Of a DNA stretch of 64,000 nucleotides, positions 17,347 through 25,927 are shown in pieces. Below the pieces are notes generated by a model, which was not told the DNA's origin, ran no database searches, and worked only from the letters and a program-made list of their open reading frames with translations. Origin of the DNA: Celeribacter litoreus (GTDB lineage Bacteria; Pseudomonadota; Alphaproteobacteria; Rhodobacterales; Rhodobacteraceae); assembly GCF_020165855.1 (NCBI RefSeq), contig NZ_JAIUFY010000014.1:310001-374000 (forward strand), written 5' to 3'. The translations under genes and the position numbers were made by a program. Each line of letters begins with the position of its first letter. Positions within the stretch are counted from its first letter, which is position 1.

Positions 17347-18037
17347 GCTCTCTGGTGTCACCATTGAAAAAGACGGCATCGCCGTTCTGAAAAACGTTTC
17401 TCTCACCGTTGAACCGGGCAAGGTCACAGCACTCTTGGGTGCGAACGGTGCGGGTAAATCCGAGCTTGTTCTGGGCATTGCAGGGCTCTTGCCCGTCACG
17501 GGTGGCGATATCCGTGCAGATGGCACCACCATCTCCGGACAGGCGCCGAACCTTATCCGGTCTGCTGGCGTTGCTGCTGTGCCGGAGGGGCACCAAGTGC
17601 TCACAAAGCTCTCCGTCGATGACAACCTGCGCGCTGCAGCATCGCTCTTGTCTGTTGCGGAAACGAAGGATGCGCTTGAGCGGGTCTATGGGCTGTTCCC
17701 CGAATTGGCCGAGCGCAAGCGTCAACAGGCGGGCACCATGTCCGGCGGACAGCAACAGATGCTCGCCATTGGGCACGCGCTCATGGCACGGCCGCGCTAT
17801 GTGCTGATCGACGAAATGTCACTCGGTCTCGCACCGTTGATCGTGAAACGCCTTGTTGGCGTGGTGTCCGAGTTGGCGGCCTCCGGAGTGGGGGTCCTTC
17901 TGGTGGAGCAATTCGTCGAGGTGGCTCTGCAACTCGCGAGCGACATTGTCGTGCTGCGTAAAGGGCAGGTGCATTTGACGACCTCTGCGGAGGCGATCAA
18001 AGAGGATCGTGAGTTGCTCACAGGCGCTTATTTCTAA
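17339..18037 (+). CDS. ABC transporter ATP-binding protein (LivF type)
   Basis: A 232-residue ATPase with Walker A GANGAGKS, an intact signature MSGGQQQ, and a Walker B region YVLIDEMSLGLAPL with Met in place of Pro, as is common in LivF. The ATG at 17339 lies inside the end of livG. The last gene of the alcohol-oxidation/importer operon, it is followed by an intrinsic terminator. Confidence 0.9.
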   Translation: MLELSGVTIEKDGIAVLKNVSLTVEPGKVTALLGANGAGKSELVLGIAGLLPVTGGDIRADGTTISGQAPNLIRSAGVAAVPEGHQVLTKLSVDDNLRAAASLLSVAETKDALERVYGLFPELAERKRQQAGTMSGGQQQMLAIGHALMARPRYVLIDEMSLGLAPLIVKRLVGVVSELAASGVGVLLVEQFVEVALQLASDIVVLRKGQVHLTTSAEAIKEDRELLTGAYF

Positions 18038-18074
18038 GCTTTTAACGAGTAAAATTGGTTGCGTTTACGTCGGG

Positions 18075-18103
18075 CCGCTCCCTCGCAAAGAGGGGGCGGT
18101 TTT
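18075..18103 (+). terminator. Intrinsic terminator of the Liv operon
   Basis: CCGCTCCCTC (18075-18084) pairs with GAGGGGGCGG (18090-18099) through one G-U pair around a 5-nt loop, followed by TTTT. It ends the operon that begins at 10291. Confidence 0.85.
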
Positions 18104-18151
18104 CGTTTGTGGGTGCCGTCAAAGAAGTCACTAGGCAGGCGTTTTCCAAAA

Positions 18152-18169
18152 TGATACTAAATCGTATCA
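18152..18169. promoter_or_regulatory. Probable TetR operator TGATAC-N6-GTATCA
   Basis: A perfect 6-6-6 inverted repeat lies 60 bases upstream of the EamA start. A second inverted repeat, AATCGGG (18170-18176) with CCCGATT (18192-18198), follows. The TetR gene is the second gene of the same operon, so autoregulation of exporter and regulator through these sites is the likely arrangement. Confidence 0.55.
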
Positions 18170-18228
18170 AATCGGGAATAAATTTATCAAACCCGATTCC
18201 TCCCTGACTGCACTGGATTGAACCAACA

Positions 18229-19131
18229 ATGACGATACCGCCCAAAGCCGCGGCTGCGACCGCGACCATGTTGTGGGGCTTTACCTACATTCTCACGACC
18301 ACCATGCTGCCGCCGAACCCGTGGTTTATCGCGGCTGTGCGCGCACTTTTCGGGGGGCTGCCGTTGCTCCTGCTCGCGCGCGACCTCCCGCCGAAAGCAT
18401 GGTGGGGGAAACTGATTGTCCTCGGCACGCTCAACAACGGCCTGTTCTTCGGTTTGCTCTTTATTGCCGCCATTCGTCTGCCTGGTGGTGTCGCCGCGAC
18501 GTTCCAAGCTCTTGGGCCGCTCTTTATGGTCCTTCTCGCGCTGCCCGTGCTCGGCGCAATCCCGTCGAAAGCCAAACTGCTTGCCGTTGTTGCCGGCGCA
18601 GTCGGTGTGGCGATGGTCGTGCTCAAAGGCGGCGCAGAGTTGGATTTCATCGGCATCTTGGCCGCGCTCGGTGCCGCACTCTCGGTCGCCTTGGGGGGCA
18701 CTCTGATCCACAAATGGGGCCGTCCGTCGTCGATCATGAGCCTGACGGCTTGGCAAATGATCATCGCGGGTGCGGAACTCTCCATTGTCGCGCTTGTCCT
18801 CGGCGATATTCCCGAGAGCCTCGTGATGACCAATGTCCTCGGTCTCGGCATCCTCGCCCTCGTGATAACGGCTCTGCCGTTCTACCTCTGGTTCACCGGT
18901 ATTCATGGGGCTGGACCGTCGGCTGTGGCGCCGATGATGCTCCTGACTCCGATCACGGCCTTTGTTCTTGATGCGGTCTTCAGGGGCGCGGTGCCGTCGC
19001 CGCTCCAAGCGGTCGGTGTTGCAATTGTCATCGGCTCTCTGTTCTATGGGCAGCATGTCGATCGCAAAGCCTTCCGCCCCGCCCATCACCATGCGCCGTC
19101 AGAGCGTCAAAAAAGCCAAGGGAACGCCTGA
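18229..19131 (+). CDS. EamA/DMT-family transporter
   Basis: A 300-residue membrane protein with ten predicted hydrophobic segments in two EamA repeats; the N-terminal MLWGFTYILTTTMLPPNP is typical. Family members export metabolites, amino acids or drugs. The start has only a weak ribosome site, so the true start may differ slightly. Its stop overlaps the TetR start (TGATG), pointing to a regulator-controlled exporter. Confidence 0.85.
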   Translation: MTIPPKAAAATATMLWGFTYILTTTMLPPNPWFIAAVRALFGGLPLLLLARDLPPKAWWGKLIVLGTLNNGLFFGLLFIAAIRLPGGVAATFQALGPLFMVLLALPVLGAIPSKAKLLAVVAGAVGVAMVVLKGGAELDFIGILAALGAALSVALGGTLIHKWGRPSSIMSLTAWQMIIAGAELSIVALVLGDIPESLVMTNVLGLGILALVITALPFYLWFTGIHGAGPSAVAPMMLLTPITAFVLDAVFRGAVPSPLQAVGVAIVIGSLFYGQHVDRKAFRPAHHHAPSERQKSQGNA

Positions 19132-19715
19132 TGTCTGAGCGGGCGACCCTGACTGCGCGCGGCCTTGCGCGGCAAGAAGCACTCATTGAAACGGCGACAG
19201 ACCTCTTTCTCGGGAAAGGGTTCGACGCGGTCTCGGTGGATGAAATCGTCGCCGCAGCGGGGGGGTCCAAGACCAATATCTACCGGCAGTTCGGAAATAA
19301 GACCGGACTGTTCACAGCGGTCGTGGAGCGGATGAGCCAAGAGTTCCTGTCGCCTCTGGATCAACTCGTTCTCGGGCCGGTTGATCTCGAAATCGGGCTG
19401 CAGATTTTGGGGCGCACGCTATTGGGGCAATTGCTGACACCAAAGCACATTGCGTTTCAGCGCATGGTTATTGCGAGTTCGGTCCAGTTTCCCGACTTGA
19501 TGACGCACTGGTATGAGGTCGGCCCGAGGCGCAGCCAATCCATCTTCCGCAGTCAGATCGAGAAATCGTCCGGTGCGCCTGAACTTGCGGTGCTGTTTCA
19601 CGACATGCTGGTCACAGAGCCCGTCACCCGCGCGATGATGGGGCGGCCGATGGCAGCCGAGGATGTTGAAGCACATATCCAAAGCGCCGTTCGCCTCGTG
19701 ATCTCGGGCGTGTGA
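19131..19715 (+). CDS. TetR-family transcriptional regulator
   Basis: A 194-residue regulator with an N-terminal helix-turn-helix at about 12-58 (LIETATDLFLGKGFDAVSVDEI then SKTNIYRQFGNKTGLF) and a C-terminal ligand-binding domain. It is translated together with the EamA gene and probably represses that operon through the palindromes at 18152-18198, responding to the exported compound. Confidence 0.9.
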   Translation: MSERATLTARGLARQEALIETATDLFLGKGFDAVSVDEIVAAAGGSKTNIYRQFGNKTGLFTAVVERMSQEFLSPLDQLVLGPVDLEIGLQILGRTLLGQLLTPKHIAFQRMVIASSVQFPDLMTHWYEVGPRRSQSIFRSQIEKSSGAPELAVLFHDMLVTEPVTRAMMGRPMAAEDVEAHIQSAVRLVISGV

Positions 19716-19762
19716 GCCGAGCGCAGAGCGCTACGACGCTAAAAAAGGGCGAGGATTTACTG

Positions 19763-20887
19763 ATGGCTAAGATCAGGTTGGGGATGGTCGGCGGTGGCCG
19801 CGATGCGTTTATCGGAGAGGTGCACCGCTATGCCGCGCGTCTCGACGGGGAATATGACCTCGTGGCTGGCGCGCTGTCCTCCACGCCTGAGAAGTCGCGC
19901 GAAAGCGGCCTTGCCTTGGGTCTCTCTGAGGATCGGTGTTACGGTTCGTTCGAAGAGATGGCAGAGGCGGAAGCCGCGCGTCCCGACGGGATTGAAGCCG
20001 TCGCCATTGTCACGCCCAATCATGTGCATGGCGCGGCGGCGGAAGCGTTTCTCAAACGCGGTATTCACGTCATTTGTGACAAACCTCTCACCGCGACGAT
20101 GGAACAGGCGGAGCAACTGGCCAAGGTGATCCGCGAGAGCGATGCGCTGTTCATCCTCACCCACAATTACACCGGCTACCCGATGATCCGTCAGGCGCGC
20201 GAGATGGTCGCGCGTGGCGATCTGGGCGCGATCCGCGTGGTGCAGGTCGAATATGCGCAGGACTGGCTCGCCGATGACACGGGGGGCAAGCAGGCCGAAT
20301 GGCGCACGGACCCCGCGCGGGCGGGGCTTGGTGGCTCGACGGGGGATATCGGGAGCCATGCGCACAACCTCGCGTGCTTCGTGACGGGGCTGGATGTCGA
20401 CACTCTCGCCGCCGATTTGCAGAGCTTCGTGCCGGGGCGTGCGGTGGATGACAACGCCCATGTGATGCTGCGGTTCAAAGGCGGTGCGCGGGGGATGCTC
20501 TGGTGCAGTCAGGTGGCTGTCGGATGTGAGAACGCGCTGACCTTGCGGGTCTATGGCGAAAAGGGTGGTCTGTCGTGGGGACAGGAAGAGCCGAACAAGC
20601 TCTGGTTCACACCCTTTGGAGAGCCGAAGCGTCTGCTGACGCGCGGCGGAGCAGGGGCGCTCGATGTTGCCAATGCGGTTAGCCGCACGCCGGGCGGGCA
20701 TCCTGAAGGGTATCTTGAGGCCTTCGCCAATATCTACACGGAAGCTGCCGCTGCGATCCGTGCGGCCCAGAGGGGCGAAGACGCGATGAACCTGTTGCCC
20801 GGATTGGATGCGGGGCTCGCGGGGATGAATTTCATCGCGGCCTGTGCGCGGTCTTCCACTGAGGATGCGGCGTGGACGGCCTTGTAG
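19763..20887 (+). CDS. Gfo/Idh/MocA-family oxidoreductase
   Basis: A 374-residue NAD(P)-dependent oxidoreductase. The N-terminal Rossmann motif is GMVGGGRDAFIGEVHR; the family catalytic Lys lies in CDKPLTATME near residue 110, and GSTGDIGSHAHN holds the catalytic His region. Members oxidise sugars, inositols or their derivatives. An in-frame GTG at 19712 inside the TetR end is possible, but the ATG with GGCGAGGA before it fits better. It lies next to the sugar regulator and importer genes, but its substrate is unknown. Confidence 0.85.
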   Translation: MAKIRLGMVGGGRDAFIGEVHRYAARLDGEYDLVAGALSSTPEKSRESGLALGLSEDRCYGSFEEMAEAEAARPDGIEAVAIVTPNHVHGAAAEAFLKRGIHVICDKPLTATMEQAEQLAKVIRESDALFILTHNYTGYPMIRQAREMVARGDLGAIRVVQVEYAQDWLADDTGGKQAEWRTDPARAGLGGSTGDIGSHAHNLACFVTGLDVDTLAADLQSFVPGRAVDDNAHVMLRFKGGARGMLWCSQVAVGCENALTLRVYGEKGGLSWGQEEPNKLWFTPFGEPKRLLTRGGAGALDVANAVSRTPGGHPEGYLEAFANIYTEAAAAIRAAQRGEDAMNLLPGLDAGLAGMNFIAACARSSTEDAAWTAL

Positions 20888-20906
20888 GACTAAGGCGTCC
20901 TGCGCG

Positions 20907-21824
20907 TCAGAGATGGCGCAGGATTTCCTCATAGAAGAGTTTCGCACTGCTCGGCATTTCCCGAGAGGTGTTGCGGATGACGAAATAGGGCGTGACGGTC
21001 ATCTCCGTCGCCGTGTCGATCATCGTCAGTTTCGCGCCGAAGTCGGGGCCGGTCAGGAGTTCTGCCACCTCCCGCGATTGCGGGGCGATGATGTCGGAGG
21101 TGGCGAGTAGGGCTTCGACCATCAGGAGGGACGACGTATGAACCACCCTCTGCGGCACTTCCACGCCGACGGAATAAAAGGCCTGCTCCATCGCTTCGCG
21201 AATGGGGGACCCGCGTTCCTGAATGACCCAGTCATAGTCGCCCAATGCGTCGAGCGGGACCGATGACTGGCCGGCGAGCGGGTGGGACTCTCTCACCATA
21301 AGCCGAACGGTTTCGGAGCGGGCAGGGTGGATGTGAAGGTCCTGTCCGTCATGGGTCGAAGGCACCCGTGCGAGAATGAAATCGAACCGCCCTTCATCAA
21401 GACCACGGATGAGGTCCGTTGAGGGGGCAACTTCGATAGAGAGGGAAATGTCGGGCGTTCGCTCCCGCATCACGGCCATAGCGGGGAGGAGAATACCGAC
21501 AGCGGGCCCCGTTACCGATCCGATGCGCACCTCACCGGAGATGCCCTGTGTGAGAGAGGCCACTTCCTTTTCGAGACCGTCGAGACCGGAAAGCACCACG
21601 CGCGCGTGGCGGACGAAGGCTTCGCCGGTGGGCGTGATCTCCATTCCTTTCGGCGTGCGCTTGAACAAGAGCGCGCCGCAGCGGTCCTCAATCTCGCTGA
21701 GGATTCGCGAGGCCGCCGGTTGGGTCATGTTCAACGCGCGTGCCGCGACCTGAAGTTGGCCGACCTCAGAGATACGGAGGACGAGATCGAGGTGCGTGGG
21801 CTTTATCTGACGGGCGAGACGCAA
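20907..21824 (-). CDS. gbpR: LysR-family regulator, GbpR-like
   Basis: A 305-residue LysR protein with an N-terminal helix-turn-helix (LQVAARALNMTQPAASRILSEIE, about 23-45) and a periplasmic-binding-like effector domain. It is divergent from chvE, the known arrangement of the galactose-binding-protein regulator GbpR in Agrobacterium and Azospirillum. The start appears to be TTG at 21822-21824, with AGGGG a few bases before it and an in-frame stop just upstream. It probably controls sugar uptake and catabolism. Confidence 0.85.
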   Translation of the reverse strand: MRLARQIKPTHLDLVLRISEVGQLQVAARALNMTQPAASRILSEIEDRCGALLFKRTPKGMEITPTGEAFVRHARVVLSGLDGLEKEVASLTQGISGEVRIGSVTGPAVGILLPAMAVMRERTPDISLSIEVAPSTDLIRGLDEGRFDFILARVPSTHDGQDLHIHPARSETVRLMVRESHPLAGQSSVPLDALGDYDWVIQERGSPIREAMEQAFYSVGVEVPQRVVHTSSLLMVEALLATSDIIAPQSREVAELLTGPDFGAKLTMIDTATEMTVTPYFVIRNTSREMPSSAKLFYEEILRHL

Positions 21825-21849
21825 CGTAATCCCCTAATATACCAGTTTT

Positions 21850-21891
21850 GATATGCAGATTGCTGATATCTTCATTTTACAGTGATGTAAA
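21850..21891. promoter_or_regulatory. chvE/gbpR divergent promoter with two inverted repeats
   Basis: GATAT (21850-21854) is repeated inverted as ATATC (21866-21870) with 11 bases between, and TTTACA-GTGA-TGTAAA is a perfect inverted repeat at 21876-21891. The first resembles a spaced LysR box close to the regulator start; the second lies on the chvE side. The 170-base gap holds no gene. Confidence 0.5.
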
Positions 21892-21994
21892 CTTCCCTTT
21901 ATTCCTTGTGCGACCTCGAAACAGGGTCACCAATTTACAAGAAGAGCGCTGTCACGGGAGCAAAGGAGTGGCGCGCATCTTTCGGGAGGACAAC

Positions 21995-23047
21995 ATGAAG
22001 ATCAAAACGTTACTGACCGCGGCAACCGCGGCCATTGCTTTCGCGTCCGTTGCTTATGCAGACGGTCTTGTGGGGATTGCCATGCCCACCAAATCCTCGG
22101 CCCGCTGGATTGCCGATGGCGACAACATGGTGAAAGAGCTTCAGGCCGCCGGTTACGACACCGACCTGCAATACGCCGAAGACGACATTCCGAACCAGCT
22201 GTCCCAGATCGAGAACATGGTCACCAAAGGTGTGGACGTGCTTGTGATCGCAGCCATCGACGGCACCACGCTTTCCAATGCGCTGGAAAACGCGGCGGCG
22301 GCAGGTGTGAAGGTCATCGCCTATGACCGTCTCATCCGTGACTCCGGTGATGTCGACTACTACGCGACCTTCGACAACTTCAAAGTCGGCGTGCAGCAGG
22401 CAACGAGCCTCGTGGACGGTCTCAAGTCCCGCTTTGGCGAAGGCCCCTATAATGTGGAGCTGTTCGGCGGGTCTCCGGACGATAACAACGCCTACTTCTT
22501 CTACAACGGCGCCATGAGCGTGCTTCAGCCGCTGATCGACGACGGCTCTGTGGTGGTTCAGTCCGGCCAGATGGGCATGGACAAGGTCGGCACCCTGCGT
22601 TGGGACGGTGCAGTGGCTCAGGCGCGTATGGATAACATCCTCTCCGCCAACTACACCGACAAGGAAGTCCACGGCGTGCTGTCACCGTATGATGGTCTCT
22701 CCATCGGTATCCTGTCCTCGCTCAAAGGCGTGGGCTACGGCTCCGGTGATCTGAAGATGCCGATCGTGTCCGGTCAGGACGCAGAAGTTCCGTCGATCAA
22801 GTCGATCCTCGCGGGTGAGCAATATTCCACGATCTTCAAAGACACCCGTGAGCTTGCGAAAGTCACCGTGGGTATGGTCAACGCGGTGCTCGAAGGCTCC
22901 GAGCCGGAGATCAACGACGACTCCACCTATGACAACGGCGTGAAGGTGGTTCCGTCCTACCTGCTCGAACCGGTGGCCGTGGATGCGTCCAACTGGGAAG
23001 AGATCCTGATCGGCTCCGGTTACTACACCGCAGACCAGATCAACTAA
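21995..23047 (+). CDS. chvE: Multiple-sugar ABC transporter periplasmic binding protein ChvE
   Basis: A 350-residue type I sugar-binding protein with a signal peptide ending near VAYAD (about residue 23). Core stretches [20 protein letters not shown] and NPYDGLS-like [10 protein letters not shown] match ChvE, which binds arabinose, galactose, glucose and xylose, and in Agrobacterium also presents sugars to VirA. The ATG at 21995 has a strong GGGAGGA site. A terminator-like hairpin separates it from the ATPase gene. Confidence 0.92.
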   Translation: MKIKTLLTAATAAIAFASVAYADGLVGIAMPTKSSARWIADGDNMVKELQAAGYDTDLQYAEDDIPNQLSQIENMVTKGVDVLVIAAIDGTTLSNALENAAAAGVKVIAYDRLIRDSGDVDYYATFDNFKVGVQQATSLVDGLKSRFGEGPYNVELFGGSPDDNNAYFFYNGAMSVLQPLIDDGSVVVQSGQMGMDKVGTLRWDGAVAQARMDNILSANYTDKEVHGVLSPYDGLSIGILSSLKGVGYGSGDLKMPIVSGQDAEVPSIKSILAGEQYSTIFKDTRELAKVTVGMVNAVLEGSEPEINDDSTYDNGVKVVPSYLLEPVAVDASNWEEILIGSGYYTADQIN

Positions 23048-23060
23048 GTCCCTCCTCCAG

Positions 23061-23101
23061 ACCCGTCCGCTCTCCCCCCAGTCTTTGAGCGGACGGGTTT
23101 T
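23061..23101 (+). terminator. Attenuating terminator after chvE
   Basis: A perfect 12-bp stem (23061-23072 with 23087-23098, core CCGTCCGC) is followed by TTTT. Placed between chvE and the ATPase gene, it should let only part of transcription continue, keeping the binding protein in excess. Confidence 0.82.
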
Positions 23102-23119
23102 CCAACAAAGGAGGCTTGT

Positions 23120-24643
23120 ATGACAACGCTTCTTGAAATGCAGTCCATCACCAAAGAGTTCCCGGGCGTCAAAGCGCTCGATCAGGTGAACCTCGCTGTG
23201 AAAAGCGGAGAGATCCACGCGATCTGCGGTGAGAACGGGGCAGGCAAATCCACGCTGATGAAGGTACTCTCGGGTGTCTATCCGGCGGGGAGCTATGATG
23301 GCGAAATCCACTACGAAGGCGCGCTCGCAGAATTTCGCGGTATCCGTGACAGCGAGGAGCGGGGGATTATCATTATCCACCAGGAACTCGCGCTCGTCCC
23401 GCAACTGTCGATTGCCGAAAACATTTTCCTCGGAAACGAGACCGCCCGTGCAGGTGTCATCGACTGGCACGAAGCAAACCACCGGACCGAAGCGCTGTTG
23501 CTTAAGGTCGGGTTGAAGGAAAGCCCGACCACGCTCATCGATAGCCTCGGTGTCGGGAAACAACAGTTGGTTGAGATCGCCAAGGCGCTCTCCAAAGACG
23601 TGAAGCTGCTGATCCTCGATGAGCCGACCGCCGCGCTTCAGGAGAATGACTCGAAGAAGCTGTTGGACCTGATGCTGGAGTTGAAGGCACAGGGCGTCAC
23701 ATCGATCATCATTTCGCACAAGCTCAACGAAGTGCGCTATGTGGCCGATACAGTGACCGTGATCCGTGACGGCACCTCTGTGTCTACTCTGGATGCCAAA
23801 CAGGGTCTCTCCGAGGACCAGATCGTCCGCGATATGGTGGGGCGCGATATGTCCGACCGCTATCCGGACCGCGACCGCCGTGCAGGTGACGTGCTTATGG
23901 AGGTCGAGAACTGGAACGTCTGGCATCCGCAGCACCTCGAACGCCAGATCATCAAAGACATCTCGATGAACGTGCGGGCAGGGGAAGTCGTGGGGATTGC
24001 CGGTCTCATGGGGTCGGGACGCACAGAGCTTGCCATGTCGATCTTCGGCAAATCCTACGGGCGCAATATCTCCGGTGAGGTGAAGCTCCATGGGAAGACC
24101 GCCGATGTGTCCCGTGTGGACCGTGCGATTACCGCGGGTCTCGCCTATGTGACCGAAGACCGCAAAAGCCTTGGCCTCATTCTCGATGAGACGATCCAGT
24201 TCAACACGACGCTGGCCAATCTGGAGGGCGTGTCCAAGCGGGGGGTGCTCAACGACAACGACGAGACCGCTGTCGCCGAGAAATACAGGGCAGCCCTGCG
24301 CACCCGCACGCCTTCGGTGTTTCAGAAGGTTGGCAATCTCTCAGGGGGGAACCAACAGAAGGTGGTTCTCGCCAAATGGCTCAACACCGACCCCGAGGTT
24401 CTGATCCTCGACGAACCGACGCGCGGGATCGACGTCGGTGCGAAATACGAAATTTACGCGATCATCAACGAGCTGTCGGCGCAGGGCAAAGGGGTCGTGA
24501 TGATCTCCTCCGAGATGCCCGAGCTGCTCGGCATGTGTGATCGGATTTATGTCATGAACGAAGGCGCCTTTGTCGGGGAAATGCCCGCGGCAGAGGCCAG
24601 TCAGGAGCGCATCATGTCGCTCATCGTCAGCGAAAAGGAATGA
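23120..24643 (+). CDS. gguA: Sugar ABC transporter ATP-binding protein GguA (MmsA)
   Basis: A 507-residue tandem ATPase. The first domain has Walker A GENGAGKS (about 38-45) and Walker [12 protein letters not shown]; the second has the degenerate [10 protein letters not shown] typical of sugar importers, an intact signature [15 protein letters not shown] and Walker [13 protein letters not shown]. It drives import of sugar delivered by ChvE through GguB. The gene order chvE-gguA-gguB is conserved in alphaproteobacteria. Confidence 0.93.
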   Translation: MTTLLEMQSITKEFPGVKALDQVNLAVKSGEIHAICGENGAGKSTLMKVLSGVYPAGSYDGEIHYEGALAEFRGIRDSEERGIIIIHQELALVPQLSIAENIFLGNETARAGVIDWHEANHRTEALLLKVGLKESPTTLIDSLGVGKQQLVEIAKALSKDVKLLILDEPTAALQENDSKKLLDLMLELKAQGVTSIIISHKLNEVRYVADTVTVIRDGTSVSTLDAKQGLSEDQIVRDMVGRDMSDRYPDRDRRAGDVLMEVENWNVWHPQHLERQIIKDISMNVRAGEVVGIAGLMGSGRTELAMSIFGKSYGRNISGEVKLHGKTADVSRVDRAITAGLAYVTEDRKSLGLILDETIQFNTTLANLEGVSKRGVLNDNDETAVAEKYRAALRTRTPSVFQKVGNLSGGNQQKVVLAKWLNTDPEVLILDEPTRGIDVGAKYEIYAIINELSAQGKGVVMISSEMPELLGMCDRIYVMNEGAFVGEMPAAEASQERIMSLIVSEKE

Positions 24644-24647
24644 GAGC

Positions 24648-25901
24648 ATGACGACAGAAAGCAAAACCATGTCGCCACCGTCCGAACACGGGACCGGAGA
24701 GACCAAGGGCCTCAAATCCTATCTTGCCGCCCACATGCGGGACTTCGGGCTGTTGTTTGCCCTCATCGCGATCATGGTCTTCTTCCAGATCGTGACTGGC
24801 GGCACGCTCATGCGTCCGGTGAACATCACCAACCTGTTCCTGCAGAACAGCTACATCATTATCATGGCGCTGGGCATGCTCATCGTCATCGTGTCGGGGC
24901 ATATCGACCTCTCTGTCGGCTCCGTGATGGGCTTTGTCGGCGCGCTCGCCGCTGTGCTGATCGTCAATGAGGGCCTCCCTGTGCCCGTCACCGTGGTGCT
25001 CTGCCTCATCGTCGGTGGGGCCATCGGGGCCGCGCAGGGGTATTTCGTCGCGATCTGGCGCATTCCCTCTTTCATCGTGACGCTCGCCGGGATGCTCGTG
25101 TTCCGTGGTCTGTCGCTCTGGCTTCTCGAAGGTCAGTCTGTCGGCCCGTTCCCGAAAAACTTTCAGATCCTTTCCACCGGCTTCGTGCCTGACATCTTCC
25201 CCGCTGCGATGGGCGAAGGACTGGCGGGCCTCTTTGGATCGCGCAACTTCAACGTCCTGTCCTTCTCGCTCGGACTTATCGCGGCTGGTGCCATCATTCA
25301 GATGGGTCTGAAGAAACGTGCCCGCAATGCGCAGTATGGAATTGCGGACGAGCCGACCGGCCTCTTCTGGGCCCGCACAGCAATTGTCTCTGCGGCTGTC
25401 ATTCTCCTGATGTTCAAGCTCTCCACCTTCCGTGGCCTGCCGAACGTGGTGGTGACGATGGGCGTGCTCATCCTGATCTACGCTTTCCTCACGGAACGCA
25501 CGGTCATCGGTCGCCGCATCTACGCCTTGGGTGGCAATGAGAAGGCGGCGAAACTCTCCGGCATCAAAACCGAACGCCTTACCTTCCTCGCCTTCGTGAA
25601 CATGGGTGTGCTCGCAGCCCTCGCAGGTCTGATCTTTGCCGCCCGTCTAAACACCGCGACGCCGAAGGCAGGGTTCTCCCTCGAACTCGACGTGATCGCA
25701 GCGGTCTTTATCGGTGGCGCTTCCATGTCCGGTGGCTCCGGCAAGATCATCGGGGCAGTCGTCGGTGCATTCATCATGGGGGTCATGAACAACGGTATGT
25801 CGATCATGGGCATCGGCATTGACTACCAACAGGTGATCAAAGGGCTCGTGCTGCTCGCCGCTGTTTTCTTCGACGTCTACAACAAGAACAAGCAGGCCTG
25901 A
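24648..25901 (+). CDS. gguB: Sugar ABC transporter permease GguB (MmsB)
   Basis: A 417-residue membrane protein with about ten or more hydrophobic segments, a soluble N-terminal stretch, and ribose/xylose-permease motifs such as MLIVIVSGHIDLSVGS and GRRIYALGGNEKAAKLSGI. The ATG at 24648 lies four bases after the gguA stop. It is the channel of the ChvE-GguAB importer. Confidence 0.93.
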   Translation: MTTESKTMSPPSEHGTGETKGLKSYLAAHMRDFGLLFALIAIMVFFQIVTGGTLMRPVNITNLFLQNSYIIIMALGMLIVIVSGHIDLSVGSVMGFVGALAAVLIVNEGLPVPVTVVLCLIVGGAIGAAQGYFVAIWRIPSFIVTLAGMLVFRGLSLWLLEGQSVGPFPKNFQILSTGFVPDIFPAAMGEGLAGLFGSRNFNVLSFSLGLIAAGAIIQMGLKKRARNAQYGIADEPTGLFWARTAIVSAAVILLMFKLSTFRGLPNVVVTMGVLILIYAFLTERTVIGRRIYALGGNEKAAKLSGIKTERLTFLAFVNMGVLAALAGLIFAARLNTATPKAGFSLELDVIAAVFIGGASMSGGSGKIIGAVVGAFIMGVMNNGMSIMGIGIDYQQVIKGLVLLAAVFFDVYNKNKQA

Positions 25902-25927
25902 GCGCCGCTTCGACAAAGGAATATCCC

